From Pantoea wallisii (GTDB lineage Bacteria; Pseudomonadota; Gammaproteobacteria; Enterobacterales; Enterobacteriaceae): a stretch of 64,000 bases of DNA. The stretch lies in assembly GCF_002095485.1 (NCBI RefSeq), contig NZ_MLFS01000011.1, forward strand, positions 26,678-90,677. The letters run 5' to 3'. This document shows positions 56,274-64,000 of the stretch, piece after piece. The first letter of the stretch is position 1; each line of letters starts with the position of its first letter. Below the pieces are notes generated by a model. That model saw only the letters and a list, made by a program, of their open reading frames with translations. It ran no database searches and was not told where the DNA came from. The translations under genes were made by a program, and so were the position numbers.

Positions 56274-57935
56274 ATGCGAACAGGCACCAAAACCGCGCTG
56301 CTGCTGGCGCTCTTTGCCCTCTATTACCTGATCCCGATTGAATTCCGTGCGTTGTGGCAGCCGGATGAAACCCGCTATGCCGAGATCAGCCGTGAGATGC
56401 TGTTCAGCGGCAACTGGCTGGTGCCGCACTTTTTTGACCTGCGCTATTTCGAGAAGCCGATTGCCGGCTACTGGGTCAATAATCTGGGCCAGCTGCTGTT
56501 TGGGCACACAAATTTTGGCGTTCGCGCCGGTTCAATTTTCTGCACCACGTTAAGCGCACTGCTGATTTACTGGCTTGGCCGGCAGATGTTTGCCAGCCAT
56601 AAAGTTGCGCTAACCGGCAGCACTATCTTCCTGACTTCTCTGCTGGTGTATGGCGTGGGTACCTATGCGGTGCTCGATCCCATCCTGCTGCTGTGGATGG
56701 TGGCCGCAATGTGCAGTTACTGGCTGGTGGCGCAGGCGGCGACCTCCCCGCAGCGGCTGCGTGGCTATCTGCTGCTGGGTGCAGCCTGCGCCATGGGTTT
56801 TATGACCAAAGGTTTTCTGGCGCTGGCAGTGCCGGTACTGGCCATCGTGCCGTGGGCACTCTGGCAGCGGCGCTTTGGTGAGCTGCTGCGCTGGGGGCCG
56901 CTCACGATAGGGGTGGCGGCCGTGATCAGCGCACCCTGGGCGCTGGCGATCTATCATCAGGAAGGGGATTTCTGGCACTACTTTTTCTGGGTCGAGCATA
57001 TTCAGCGCTTCGCTGACGCTGATGCCCAGCATAAAGCGCCATTCTGGTACTACCTGCCGGTGCTGCTGGCGGGCTCTCTGCCCTGGCTGGCCCTGCTGCC
57101 CGGATCGCTGACTGGCGCCTGGCGCCAGCGGAAACAGCATGCCGGCGCGGTCTACCTGCTGAGCTGGACGTTATTACCGCTGCTGTTCTTCAGCATCGCT
57201 AAAGGCAAACTGCCAACCTATATTTTGCCGTGCTTTGCGCCGCTGGCGCTGCTGATGGCGCAGTATGCGCACAGCGGTAAAGCGCAACTGGTGAAAGTCT
57301 TTAAGCTTAACGGCTGGATCAATCTGATCTTTGGCCTGATCGCGCTGTTTATCATCGTGGCAGTGATTGCGCCATGGGGAGTGGCACACCACCCGGTCTA
57401 TACACGCGATGAGACCCGACAGGTGGCGTGTGCTGCGCTGGCATTTGCCGGCTGGGCCGTGATGGGCTGGCTGAGTCTGAAGCCGGGAAACGGCCGCTGG
57501 CAATGGGCGGCGCTGTGCCCATTGGCGCTGGCGCTGCTGGTGGGGTTCGCGATTCCCGATAGGGTGCGAGATGCGAAGCAGCCGCAGAGTTTCGTGCGGG
57601 CGGTAGCGCATCAGCTGGCGGAGAGTCGTTATTTACTGTCAGACAACCCTGGCATTGCCTCAGCCATGGCATGGGAGCTGCAGCGAAGCGACATCACCTT
57701 TTACGATGCCAAAGGCGAGCTGCAGTATGGCCTGAGCTATCCGGATGCACAGCCGCGCTATGTGGATGAAGAGGCCTTTGCCGACTGGCTACAGGTACAT
57801 CGTCGCCAGGGCAGGGTATCGCTGGTGCTGATGCTCAATGCAGGCGAGAAACAGCCCGATACGCGTTTGCCACAGCCGGACGACGTTTATCGTCAGGGCC
57901 GCCTGGTTTACTACGGTTATAACGCAACGCCATGA
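56274..57935 (+). CDS. arnT: Lipid A Ara4N transferase ArnT
   Basis: 553 residues from ATG 56274, preceded by CAGGAA; the frame is open upstream inside arnD, but that part has no family match. It is a GT83 membrane transferase with about twelve segments. The first periplasmic loop holds the catalytic WQPDETRYAEISREML motif. It moves L-Ara4N from undecaprenyl phosphate to the phosphates of lipid A on the periplasmic side, giving resistance to polymyxin and cationic peptides. Confidence 0.95.
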   Translation: MRTGTKTALLLALFALYYLIPIEFRALWQPDETRYAEISREMLFSGNWLVPHFFDLRYFEKPIAGYWVNNLGQLLFGHTNFGVRAGSIFCTTLSALLIYWLGRQMFASHKVALTGSTIFLTSLLVYGVGTYAVLDPILLLWMVAAMCSYWLVAQAATSPQRLRGYLLLGAACAMGFMTKGFLALAVPVLAIVPWALWQRRFGELLRWGPLTIGVAAVISAPWALAIYHQEGDFWHYFFWVEHIQRFADADAQHKAPFWYYLPVLLAGSLPWLALLPGSLTGAWRQRKQHAGAVYLLSWTLLPLLFFSIAKGKLPTYILPCFAPLALLMAQYAHSGKAQLVKVFKLNGWINLIFGLIALFIIVAVIAPWGVAHHPVYTRDETRQVACAALAFAGWAVMGWLSLKPGNGRWQWAALCPLALALLVGFAIPDRVRDAKQPQSFVRAVAHQLAESRYLLSDNPGIASAMAWELQRSDITFYDAKGELQYGLSYPDAQPRYVDEEAFADWLQVHRRQGRVSLVLMLNAGEKQPDTRLPQPDDVYRQGRLVYYGYNATP

Positions 57936-58264
57936 ATGTGATGCTGATTATGCTGGTCAGTCTGCTGAGCTGCGCGGCGCAGCTGTGCCAGAAGCAGGCT
58001 GCGCTGATAGGCAGGCGCCATGGGCGAATCCGCCTGCTGATGTGGGTGGTGCTTAGCCTGGTGCTGCTGGGTGTGGCGATGTTGCTGTGGCTGGCGGTGC
58101 TGCGCACCACACCCGTGAGCGTGGCGTATCCGATGCTGAGCCTGAACTTTGTGCTGGTAGCGCTGGCTGCACGTCTGCTCTGGCATGAAACCTACACCCT
58201 GCGACAGTGGATCGGTACGCTGGTCATTGTCGCTGGCGTGGCGCTGATGGGGAGTCATCTGTGA
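57932..58264 (+). CDS. arnE: Ara4N-phosphoundecaprenol flippase subunit ArnE
   Basis: A 110-residue EamA-like protein with four membrane segments, starting MNVMLIMLVSLLSCAAQLCQKQA. It shares a four-base overlap with both neighbours. With ArnF it forms the small flippase that moves the lipid-linked Ara4N across the inner membrane. Size and start match the E. coli protein. Confidence 0.93.
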   Translation: MNVMLIMLVSLLSCAAQLCQKQAALIGRRHGRIRLLMWVVLSLVLLGVAMLLWLAVLRTTPVSVAYPMLSLNFVLVALAARLLWHETYTLRQWIGTLVIVAGVALMGSHL

Positions 58265-58638
58265 AGGGGTTTCTGCTGGCGATGGGGAGTATTTTACTGG
58301 TCTCTGTGGCGCAGTTAGTGCTGCGCGCTGTCATGGTCCGGTTGCCCTCTGTCGCGATACTGCTCAGCCCGCAGTGGCAGCAGCACGGTACGCTATTGCT
58401 GTTGCTGTGCGCGGGGCTGTGTGCTTATGGGGTCTCTATGCTGTGCTGGATGCTGGCGCTACGTTATCTGCCGCTCAACCGGCTCTATCCGCTTCTGAGT
58501 CTCAGCTATGTCGTGGTGTGGCTGGCAGCAATCACGCTGCCCTCTTTGGGTGAGTCGTTCCGCTGGAGCAGCCTGGCCGGTGTCACACTGATTGTTTGCG
58601 GTTTGCTGTGCATCACGCTGCCGCAGCGTAAACATTAA
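58261..58638 (+). CDS. arnF: Ara4N-phosphoundecaprenol flippase subunit ArnF
   Basis: 125 residues from GTG 58261, overlapping the arnE stop by four bases (GTGA); this start gives the expected size of about 128 residues. Four membrane segments of the EamA half type (KGFLLAMGSILLVSVAQLVLR; LNRLYPLLSLSYVVVWLAAITLP). It pairs with ArnE. The stop codon is part of the operon's terminator hairpin. Confidence 0.92.
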   Translation: MKGFLLAMGSILLVSVAQLVLRAVMVRLPSVAILLSPQWQQHGTLLLLLCAGLCAYGVSMLCWMLALRYLPLNRLYPLLSLSYVVVWLAAITLPSLGESFRWSSLAGVTLIVCGLLCITLPQRKH

Positions 58639-58669
58639 GTCGTGACAATGTCACGACTTACTGTTTTTT
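58636..58669 (+). terminator. Intrinsic terminator of the arn operon
   Basis: A perfect 11-bp stem (TAAGTCGTGAC, loop AAT, GTCACGACTTA) followed by CTGTTTTTTT. The first three bases are the arnF stop codon. Confidence 0.92.
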
Positions 58670-58678
58670 TGCCTTTAT

Positions 58679-60021
58679 TTAGTGTTGGTGCCAGGGATGG
58701 TATTCACCTTTACGGCGAGCGGGGGCAGTTTCCGGCAGGCGCAGCAGGCCGATAAGCGAGATTATCCCCAGCACGGCAACATAGAGCGCCAGCCCGTACC
58801 AGTGTCCGCCAGTGACCTGCAGTATTTTAACCGCGACTAATCCCAGTACGCCGCTGCCAATCAGGGACCCTATCTGCCAGATCACCGCGATTCCACTGCA
58901 GCGAATATGGGTAGGGAACAGCTCCGGGAACCACGATGCCTGCGGCGCATAACACATGCTGTGGCCCAGCGTGAGCGCCACGATCATCGCCAGCTGCGTC
59001 AGCCAGTAGCTATTGTGAGAGAGCGCCAGGAAGAAAGGCACGATTGAGATAATGATCAGCAGCGCACCCATTAAATAGACCGGCTTGCGGCCTATTCTGT
59101 CTGATAGCGCGCCCATCAGCGGGATGGTGAACACCTCCAGAATGACGGCAACAATCATGCTGTTCATGAGAATACCCGCGTCAAGTTGATTGGCTTTTCC
59201 CCATGCGAGGATAATCACCGTGAACAGCGCAAAGGCACAGGCTTCAATCAACTTGGCGGCCACACCGTTAATCACCAGGCGTGGATGACCGCTGATCACC
59301 TCTTTCAATGGGCGCGATTCGGCGGCTTTGGTTTCACGGATCGCGGCAAAAACCGGAGATTCATCAATCCGCAGGCGAATAAACAGGCCCACAATCACTA
59401 ACAGCGCGCTGAGTAAAAAGGGAACGCGCCAGCCCCAGGCCATCATCTCATCCGCCGATAGCGTAGCATTGAGAATAGCAAACAGCGCCAGCGGCAGCAG
59501 GAAACCCACCGGTGCGCCAATCTGCACCCAACTGGCAAAAAAGCCACGGCGTGAAGCCGTTGAGTACTCTGCCGTCATTAGCACTGCGCCAGCCTGTTCA
59601 CCGCCTACGCCAAATCCCTGTAACAGGCGTATGGCAATCAGCAGTACCGGCGCCAGATGCCTATTTTTTCGTAGGTTGGCAGCAGGCCGATGCAGAAGGT
59701 GCCCAGACCGACAATCAGGATCGTCGCGACCAGCGCTTTTTTCCGGCCCACTTTATCGCCGATGTGACCAAAGACAATGCCGCCAATCGGCCGTGCCAGA
59801 AAGCCCACCGCGTAGGTGGCAAACGCGGCGAGGGTACTGATCAGCGGATCGTGGCTGGGAAAGAAGAGGTGACCGAAAAACAGGACCGCAGCGGTGCCAT
59901 AGGCGAAGAAATCATAATACTCTGCGGCGGTGCCAATAGCAGAAGCGCTGGCAACGCGACGAATCAACGAGGTGTGATTGCCCTGAGTGGCCGATGACGA
60001 TGCGAGGGTAGAGGAAGCCAT
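58679..60021 (-). pseudogene. MHS-family MFS transporter, frameshifted
   Basis: Starts MASSTLASSSATQGNHTSLIRRVASASAIGTAAEYYDFFAYGTAAVLFF, the N-terminus of the metabolite:H+ symporter (ShiA/KgtP/ProP-like) family, followed by ARPIGGIVFGHIGDKVGRKKALV. This frame breaks after YEKIGIW at about 59653. The next frame continues GEQAGAVLMTAEYSTASRRGFFASWVQIGAPVG to the end. One extra G (TGGGCGCCG) restores WAPVLLIAIRLLQGFGVGGEQAGA and a 447-residue protein with twelve membrane segments. It probably imports an organic acid or related compound. Probable sequencing error. Confidence 0.86.
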
Positions 60022-60431
60022 AAATGCATACCTGCAGATGAGTTATAATGCGACTACCATACAAGGATGTTTGTGTTGTTGATGTGTCAGCGATCACAAA
60101 TATGTTTGGCCAATCACCCCTGAAATCCTCATAAGTTTGCTCAGCCGGCGGCGCCTTTTTTTATTAGCACGCATCAGAGCGATGCAAATAGTTGCGCTAC
60201 TTTTATCGGTTATTTGATATTAAAACCCCAACTTCTCTGCGGATGCTGCGTAATTTATCACCCTCGCACGACTTGATGAAATTCCATCAAAATAAAATCG
60301 TCAAACTGCTTGAACTCACAGTTCGAAAAGAAGATTTCAAATAAATATTAACTTGAAATAAAAATGCCGATAGCGTGTTGGCTCTGTTTTGTTCTGCTGT
60401 ATTTCCTAAATAGTTTTGACCAGGAGGTATT
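60022..60431. promoter_or_regulatory. Divergent control region, 410 bases, with a candidate operator
   Basis: Lies between the MHS transporter and the inositol-type sugar porter. It is A+T-rich from 60200. An inverted repeat ATTTCAA-N12-TTGAAAT (60334-60340 and 60353-60359) lies about 70-100 bases before the porter start and could bind a repressor of the inositol genes. No regulator gene is visible nearby. Confidence 0.4.
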
Positions 60432-61876
60432 ATGGAAAGAGAACTTTATATATCGACCAACACCGCATCCGGCCCGAATAGCACAACAAGAACGGAGCCT
60501 TTTGTAAAAATTATCGCGCTGGTCGCCACGCTGGGTGGCTTATTATTTGGCTACGATACCGGCGTGGTGTCGGGGGCGCTGCTCTTTATGCGCAGTGACC
60601 TGCACCTGACGCCGTTTACCACCGGTCTGGTTACCAGTTCACTGCTGTTCGGCGCTGCATTTGGCGCACTTCTGGCCGGGCATTTTGCCGATGCGCTGGG
60701 GCGACGCAAAATCATTATCCTGCTCGCCTTTATCTTCGCCATCGGCGCGGTCGGTTCCGCTTTTGCACCTGATGTTGTGTCAATGATTGTGTCGCGCCTG
60801 TTTCTCGGCATTGCCGTCGGCGGCGCTGCTGCCACGGTGCCGGTCTATATTGCGGAGATCGCGCCTGCCAATAAGCGCGGCCAGCTGGTGACGTTACAGG
60901 AGCTAATGATCGTCTCCGGTCAGCTGCTGGCGTATGTCTCCAATGCCACCTTCAATGAAATCTGGGGCGGCGAGCACACATGGCGCTGGATGCTGGCAAT
61001 CTCCACTGTGCCCGCGGTGCTGCTATGGGTCGGGATGATGTTCATGCCTGAGAGTCCACGCTGGCATGTCATGCGCGGTAATACCCGGGCGGCGCGTCAG
61101 GTACTGGAGAAGACCCGCGCGGCGGAGGATGTCGAGTGGGAACTGGAGGAGATTGAAGAGACCATCGAAGAGAATCGCCAGAAGGGCAAAGGCCGTCTGC
61201 GCGACTTGCGCACGCCGTGGCTGCGTAAGGTGTTTATTCTCGGCATCGGGATTGCGGCAATCCAGCAGCTGACCGGTGTTAACACCATCATGTACTACGC
61301 GCCCACGATGCTGACGGCAACCGGTCTGAGCAACGATGCAGCGCTGTTCGCCACCATCGCCAATGGGGTGATCTCCGTGGTGATGACGCTGGTGGGTATC
61401 TGGATGATTGGCAAAATTGGTCGCCGTCCGCTGGTGCTGATTGGGCAGATGGGCTGTACCGGCTGCCTGTTTTTCATCGCGGCGGTGTGCTTCTTTATGC
61501 CGGAGTACCATGCGGCGGGTGAGGTGAACCTGGTACGCGCTTATCTGGTGCTAACCGGTATGCTGATGTTTTTATGCTTCCAGCAGGGGGCACTTTCGCC
61601 GGTGACCTGGCTACTGCTGTCGGAAATCTTCCCGGCCCGCATGCGCGGCATCTGTATGGGCGGCGCAGTGTTTGCCTGTGGATGGCGAACTTCGCTATTT
61701 CGATGGCTTTCCCGTTGCTGCTGGCCGCCTTTGGGCTGGCCGGGGCGTTCCTGACCTTTGCCATTATTGGCATTGGTGGTTCACTGTTTGTCCTGCGTGC
61801 CATCCCGGAAACCAAAGGCCGGAGCCTGGAGCAGGTTGAGCACTACTTCTATGAGTTGTATGACGGAAAGTCATAA
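60432..61876 (+). pseudogene. iolT: MFS sugar porter, IolT-like, frameshifted
   Basis: Preceded by a strong CAGGAGG site. It shows sugar-porter motifs: GGLLFGYDTGVVSGALLFM, DALGRRK, PESPRWHVMRGN, QQLTGVNTIMYYAPT and GRRPLV. The first frame reads through GICMGGAVFA and breaks at about 61676; another frame continues LWMANFAISMAFPLLLAAFG and PETKGRSLEQVE to 61876. One extra C (GCCCTGTGG) restores a 481-residue, twelve-segment transporter. Neighbouring inositol genes make myo-inositol the likely substrate. Probable sequencing error. Confidence 0.85.
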
Positions 61877-61961
61877 CTGTGACGGCGATCTGATTGCTAT
61901 CGCGCTGATGTAAATCACTCAAAGAAGCCGCAGTGCGGGGCAAAAAGATAAATTACTATCA

Positions 61962-61999
61962 AAGGATGTTATGGCGTCAAAGCAGAACAGAACATCCTT
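61962..61999 (+). promoter_or_regulatory. Inverted repeat before the TIM-barrel enzyme gene
   Basis: AAGGATGTT-N20-AACATCCTT has perfect 9-base arms and ends 24 bases before the next start codon. There is no T tract after it, so an operator or an RNA stem in the leader is more likely than a terminator. Confidence 0.45.
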
Positions 62000-62023
62000 A
62001 CCCTTTATTATCCAGGAACGACT

Positions 62024-62845
62024 ATGACGAACAAAATAAGCAGTGACCGCCTTTGTGTGAACCGTAAAATTGCGCCTAACCTGAGTATCGCGGAATTTTT
62101 CTCGCTGGTGGAGGAGTTAGGGTTAAATAAGGTTGAAATTCGCAATGATATGAAAAGCGGCAGCGTGACAGATGGTTTAGGCGGCGCTGAAGTGCGTCGT
62201 CTGGCGGCGCAGCATAATTTTTCAATTGAGACCATTAACGCGGTCTATCCCTTTAACCAGCTGACGGATGAGGTGCTGGAGAGGACGCGCAGTTTATTAC
62301 AGGATGCGCGTGATACCGGCGCCAAAGCATTAGTGCTGTGCCCGCTCAATGACGGCACCATTATTTCGGAGCAGCAAACGGTGGATGCGCTGAAAACCTT
62401 AGCGCCGCTGTTTGCCGAATACGGCATCAAAGGTTTGGTGGAGCCGCTCGGCTTCCCGCAGAGCTCTCTGCGTTCTGCGGCGCTGGCGCAGCAGCTGATT
62501 AAGCAAGCGGATGTCCCGTTTAAGATCGTGCTGGATACCTTCCATCATCACCTGTATGAAGGCGCAGAGCAGGATTTCGCCGGCGGCGTGGATGTGAATA
62601 ACATCGGCCTGGTGCATCTTTCGGGCGTTACTGACGCGCGCCCTACGCACGAGCTGACGGATGAAGAGCGCATTATGCTGAGCGCGGAGGATCTGCTGAA
62701 ATCCAAACAGCAGGTTCAGCGCCTGGAGGAGATGGGCTACCGCGGGATTTATGCGTTTGAGCCGTTCTCGTCGGTGATGGAGAGCTGGAGCGCGGAAGAT
62801 ATTACGCGTGAGATCAAAACCAGCATTGACTACCTGAATAACTAA
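62024..62845 (+). CDS. Sugar phosphate isomerase/epimerase-like TIM-barrel protein
   Basis: A 273-residue protein of the xylose isomerase-like TIM-barrel family (AP endonuclease 2 fold), with an AGGAAC ribosome site. Visible metal-site segments are KVEIRNDMKSG near residue 35, GLVEPLGFPQSSL near 140, KIVLDTFHHHLYEG near 165 and GIYAFEPFSS near 245. Members near inositol genes act as inosose isomerases, dehydratases or related enzymes (IolE, IolI, IolH types). The exact step cannot be fixed, but position between the porter and inositol dehydrogenase supports inositol use. Confidence 0.85.
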   Translation: MTNKISSDRLCVNRKIAPNLSIAEFFSLVEELGLNKVEIRNDMKSGSVTDGLGGAEVRRLAAQHNFSIETINAVYPFNQLTDEVLERTRSLLQDARDTGAKALVLCPLNDGTIISEQQTVDALKTLAPLFAEYGIKGLVEPLGFPQSSLRSAALAQQLIKQADVPFKIVLDTFHHHLYEGAEQDFAGGVDVNNIGLVHLSGVTDARPTHELTDEERIMLSAEDLLKSKQQVQRLEEMGYRGIYAFEPFSSVMESWSAEDITREIKTSIDYLNN

Positions 62846-62872
62846 CCCCGCTTATCTATTAAGGAACTTTTC

Positions 62873-63883
62873 ATGACGCTCAATATTGGTGTAATCGGCA
62901 CGGGCGCAATTGGCCGTGAACACATTCGTCGTTGCAGCCAGGTGCTGCAGAACTCTCGCGTCGTCGCGCTCAATGACATCAATCGCAGTAACTGTGAGCA
63001 GGTGATCAGCGATCTTGGTCTGCAGGCTGAGATTTACGATAACGCGCATGATCTGATCAATGCACCCGATGTGCAGGCGATTCTGGTGACATCCTGGGGC
63101 CCGACGCATGAAGAGTTTGTGCTGGCATCGATCAAAGCAGGGAAAGCAGTGTTCTGCGAGAAGCCGCTGGCAGTGACGGCGCAGGGCTGTATGAATATTG
63201 TGGAAGCGGAGATCGCTGCCGGTAAGAAGCTGGTTCAGGTGGGCTTTATGCGTCCTTACGATAGCGGCTATCGTGCCCTGAAGCACGTGATTGATAGCGG
63301 TGAGATTGGCGAGCCATTGATGCTGCACTGCGCGCACCGTAATCCGGAAGTGGGTGATAGCTATACCACCGATATGGCGATTACCGATACGCTGATTCAT
63401 GAGCTGGATGTGTTGCGCTGGTTGCTGAAGGACGATTATGTCAGTGCGCAGGTAATCTACCCACGTAAGACGCGTAAAGCCTCATCGCATTTGAAAGATC
63501 CGCAGATCGTGTTGCTGGAAACCGCGAAAGGCGTACGCATTGATGTCGAGATCTTCGTTAACTGTGAATACGGTTACGATATTCAGTGTGAAGTGGTTGG
63601 CGAGACGGGTATTGCGCGTTTGCCTGAACCGATGTCAGTACAGACCCGTAGCGCGGCCAAACTTTCGACCGGCATTCTGACCGACTGGAAGAAGCGTTTT
63701 ATTGATGCTTATGACGTTGAGCTGCAGGATTTCATCAATAACGTGTTGTCGGGTGAGATGACTGGCCCATCGGCATGGGATGGTTACGCTGCCGCTGTCG
63801 CAGCAGATGCCTGTGTTGCCGCGCAGAATAACGGTGAGATCGTGCCGATTACCATGCCAGCGCGTCCGGCGTTTTATAACTAA
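62873..63883 (+). CDS. iolG: Inositol 2-dehydrogenase (Gfo/Idh/MocA family)
   Basis: A 336-residue protein with the N-terminal Rossmann motif [15 protein letters not shown], the family's FCEKPLAVT near residue 95, [19 protein letters not shown] near 122 and the catalytic [14 protein letters not shown] near 175. These match IolG, which oxidises myo-inositol to scyllo-inosose with NAD+. Ribosome site AAGGAA. It follows the TIM-barrel gene by 27 bases. Confidence 0.92.
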   Translation: MTLNIGVIGTGAIGREHIRRCSQVLQNSRVVALNDINRSNCEQVISDLGLQAEIYDNAHDLINAPDVQAILVTSWGPTHEEFVLASIKAGKAVFCEKPLAVTAQGCMNIVEAEIAAGKKLVQVGFMRPYDSGYRALKHVIDSGEIGEPLMLHCAHRNPEVGDSYTTDMAITDTLIHELDVLRWLLKDDYVSAQVIYPRKTRKASSHLKDPQIVLLETAKGVRIDVEIFVNCEYGYDIQCEVVGETGIARLPEPMSVQTRSAAKLSTGILTDWKKRFIDAYDVELQDFINNVLSGEMTGPSAWDGYAAAVAADACVAAQNNGEIVPITMPARPAFYN

Positions 63884-64000
63884 CCCTTAACGAGTCATTG
63901 CGGGAGGATCCTGCAACGTCAGAAGGGATACTGAGCACGCCCGGAATGGCAACGGCCGCATCCATGCAGGCCTCGGCACGCGATATTTGGCTGAAACCTC

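Noticed and set aside
63946..64000. A possible start of another gene at the right edge (MATAASMQASARDIWLKP).
   Set aside because: Only 18 codons are visible, with no convincing ribosome site, so it cannot be supported.

Overview
The window is chromosomal DNA of an enterobacterium, most likely from Erwiniaceae (Pantoea or Erwinia type). This rests on close matches to enteric proteins such as DigH, YebG, the complete arnBCADTEF operon, gabT/gabP and dat/ddc, combined with a plant-associate flavour: sulfur-scavenging monooxygenases, an inositol module, autotransporters and a tailspike-like exopolysaccharide enzyme. The genus is inferred, not shown. No rRNA, tRNA, CRISPR array, insertion sequence or prophage was recognised.

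Layout. 1-3250: the tail of a GGDEF cyclase, a frameshifted AIG2/gamma-glutamylcyclotransferase-like gene, a small GhoS-like gene and a family 9 glycosyltransferase. 3916-11538: an eight-gene operon (two luciferase-like flavin monooxygenases, an M20 amidohydrolase, a GNAT acetyltransferase and an amino-acid ABC transporter with two paralogous binding proteins). It resembles the Bacillus yxe/ytm operons that recycle S-(2-succino)cysteine and related S-conjugates. 11629-16283: a membrane EAL phosphodiesterase, a coupled Ham1-like/SIR2-like gene pair, SOS-regulated yebG and a Fic protein. 16553-23706: a chemoreceptor, a YjbR-like protein, cytochrome b561, a MarR/MFS divergent pair with a perfect operator, a Nudix enzyme, and an SDR/AraC pair. 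23709-40144 is the cell-surface section: SGNH esterase, acyltransferase 3, a 2005-residue autotransporter, a twin-arginine FAD oxidoreductase, an EstA-type esterase autotransporter, a tailspike-like beta-helix protein and DigH.

40332-50854: an orphan immunity-like protein, GABA use (gabT, gabP, divergent gabR-like), an aldo/keto reductase with its LysR regulator, dat/ddc for 1,3-diaminopropane, and a lone prepilin peptidase. 51279-58638: the arn lipid A modification operon with both a PmrA-like and a PhoP-like box upstream. 58679-63883: an MHS-family transporter, then an inositol module (sugar porter, TIM-barrel enzyme, inositol dehydrogenase).

A striking property of the whole window is that eight otherwise well-conserved genes are each broken by single-base deletions (ten in all, most in short G or C runs). 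Restoring one base rebuilds full-length family members every time. I read this as homopolymer under-calling in the assembly rather than gene decay. The most interesting possible new system is the translationally coupled Ham1-like/SIR2-like pair at 13370-14720.
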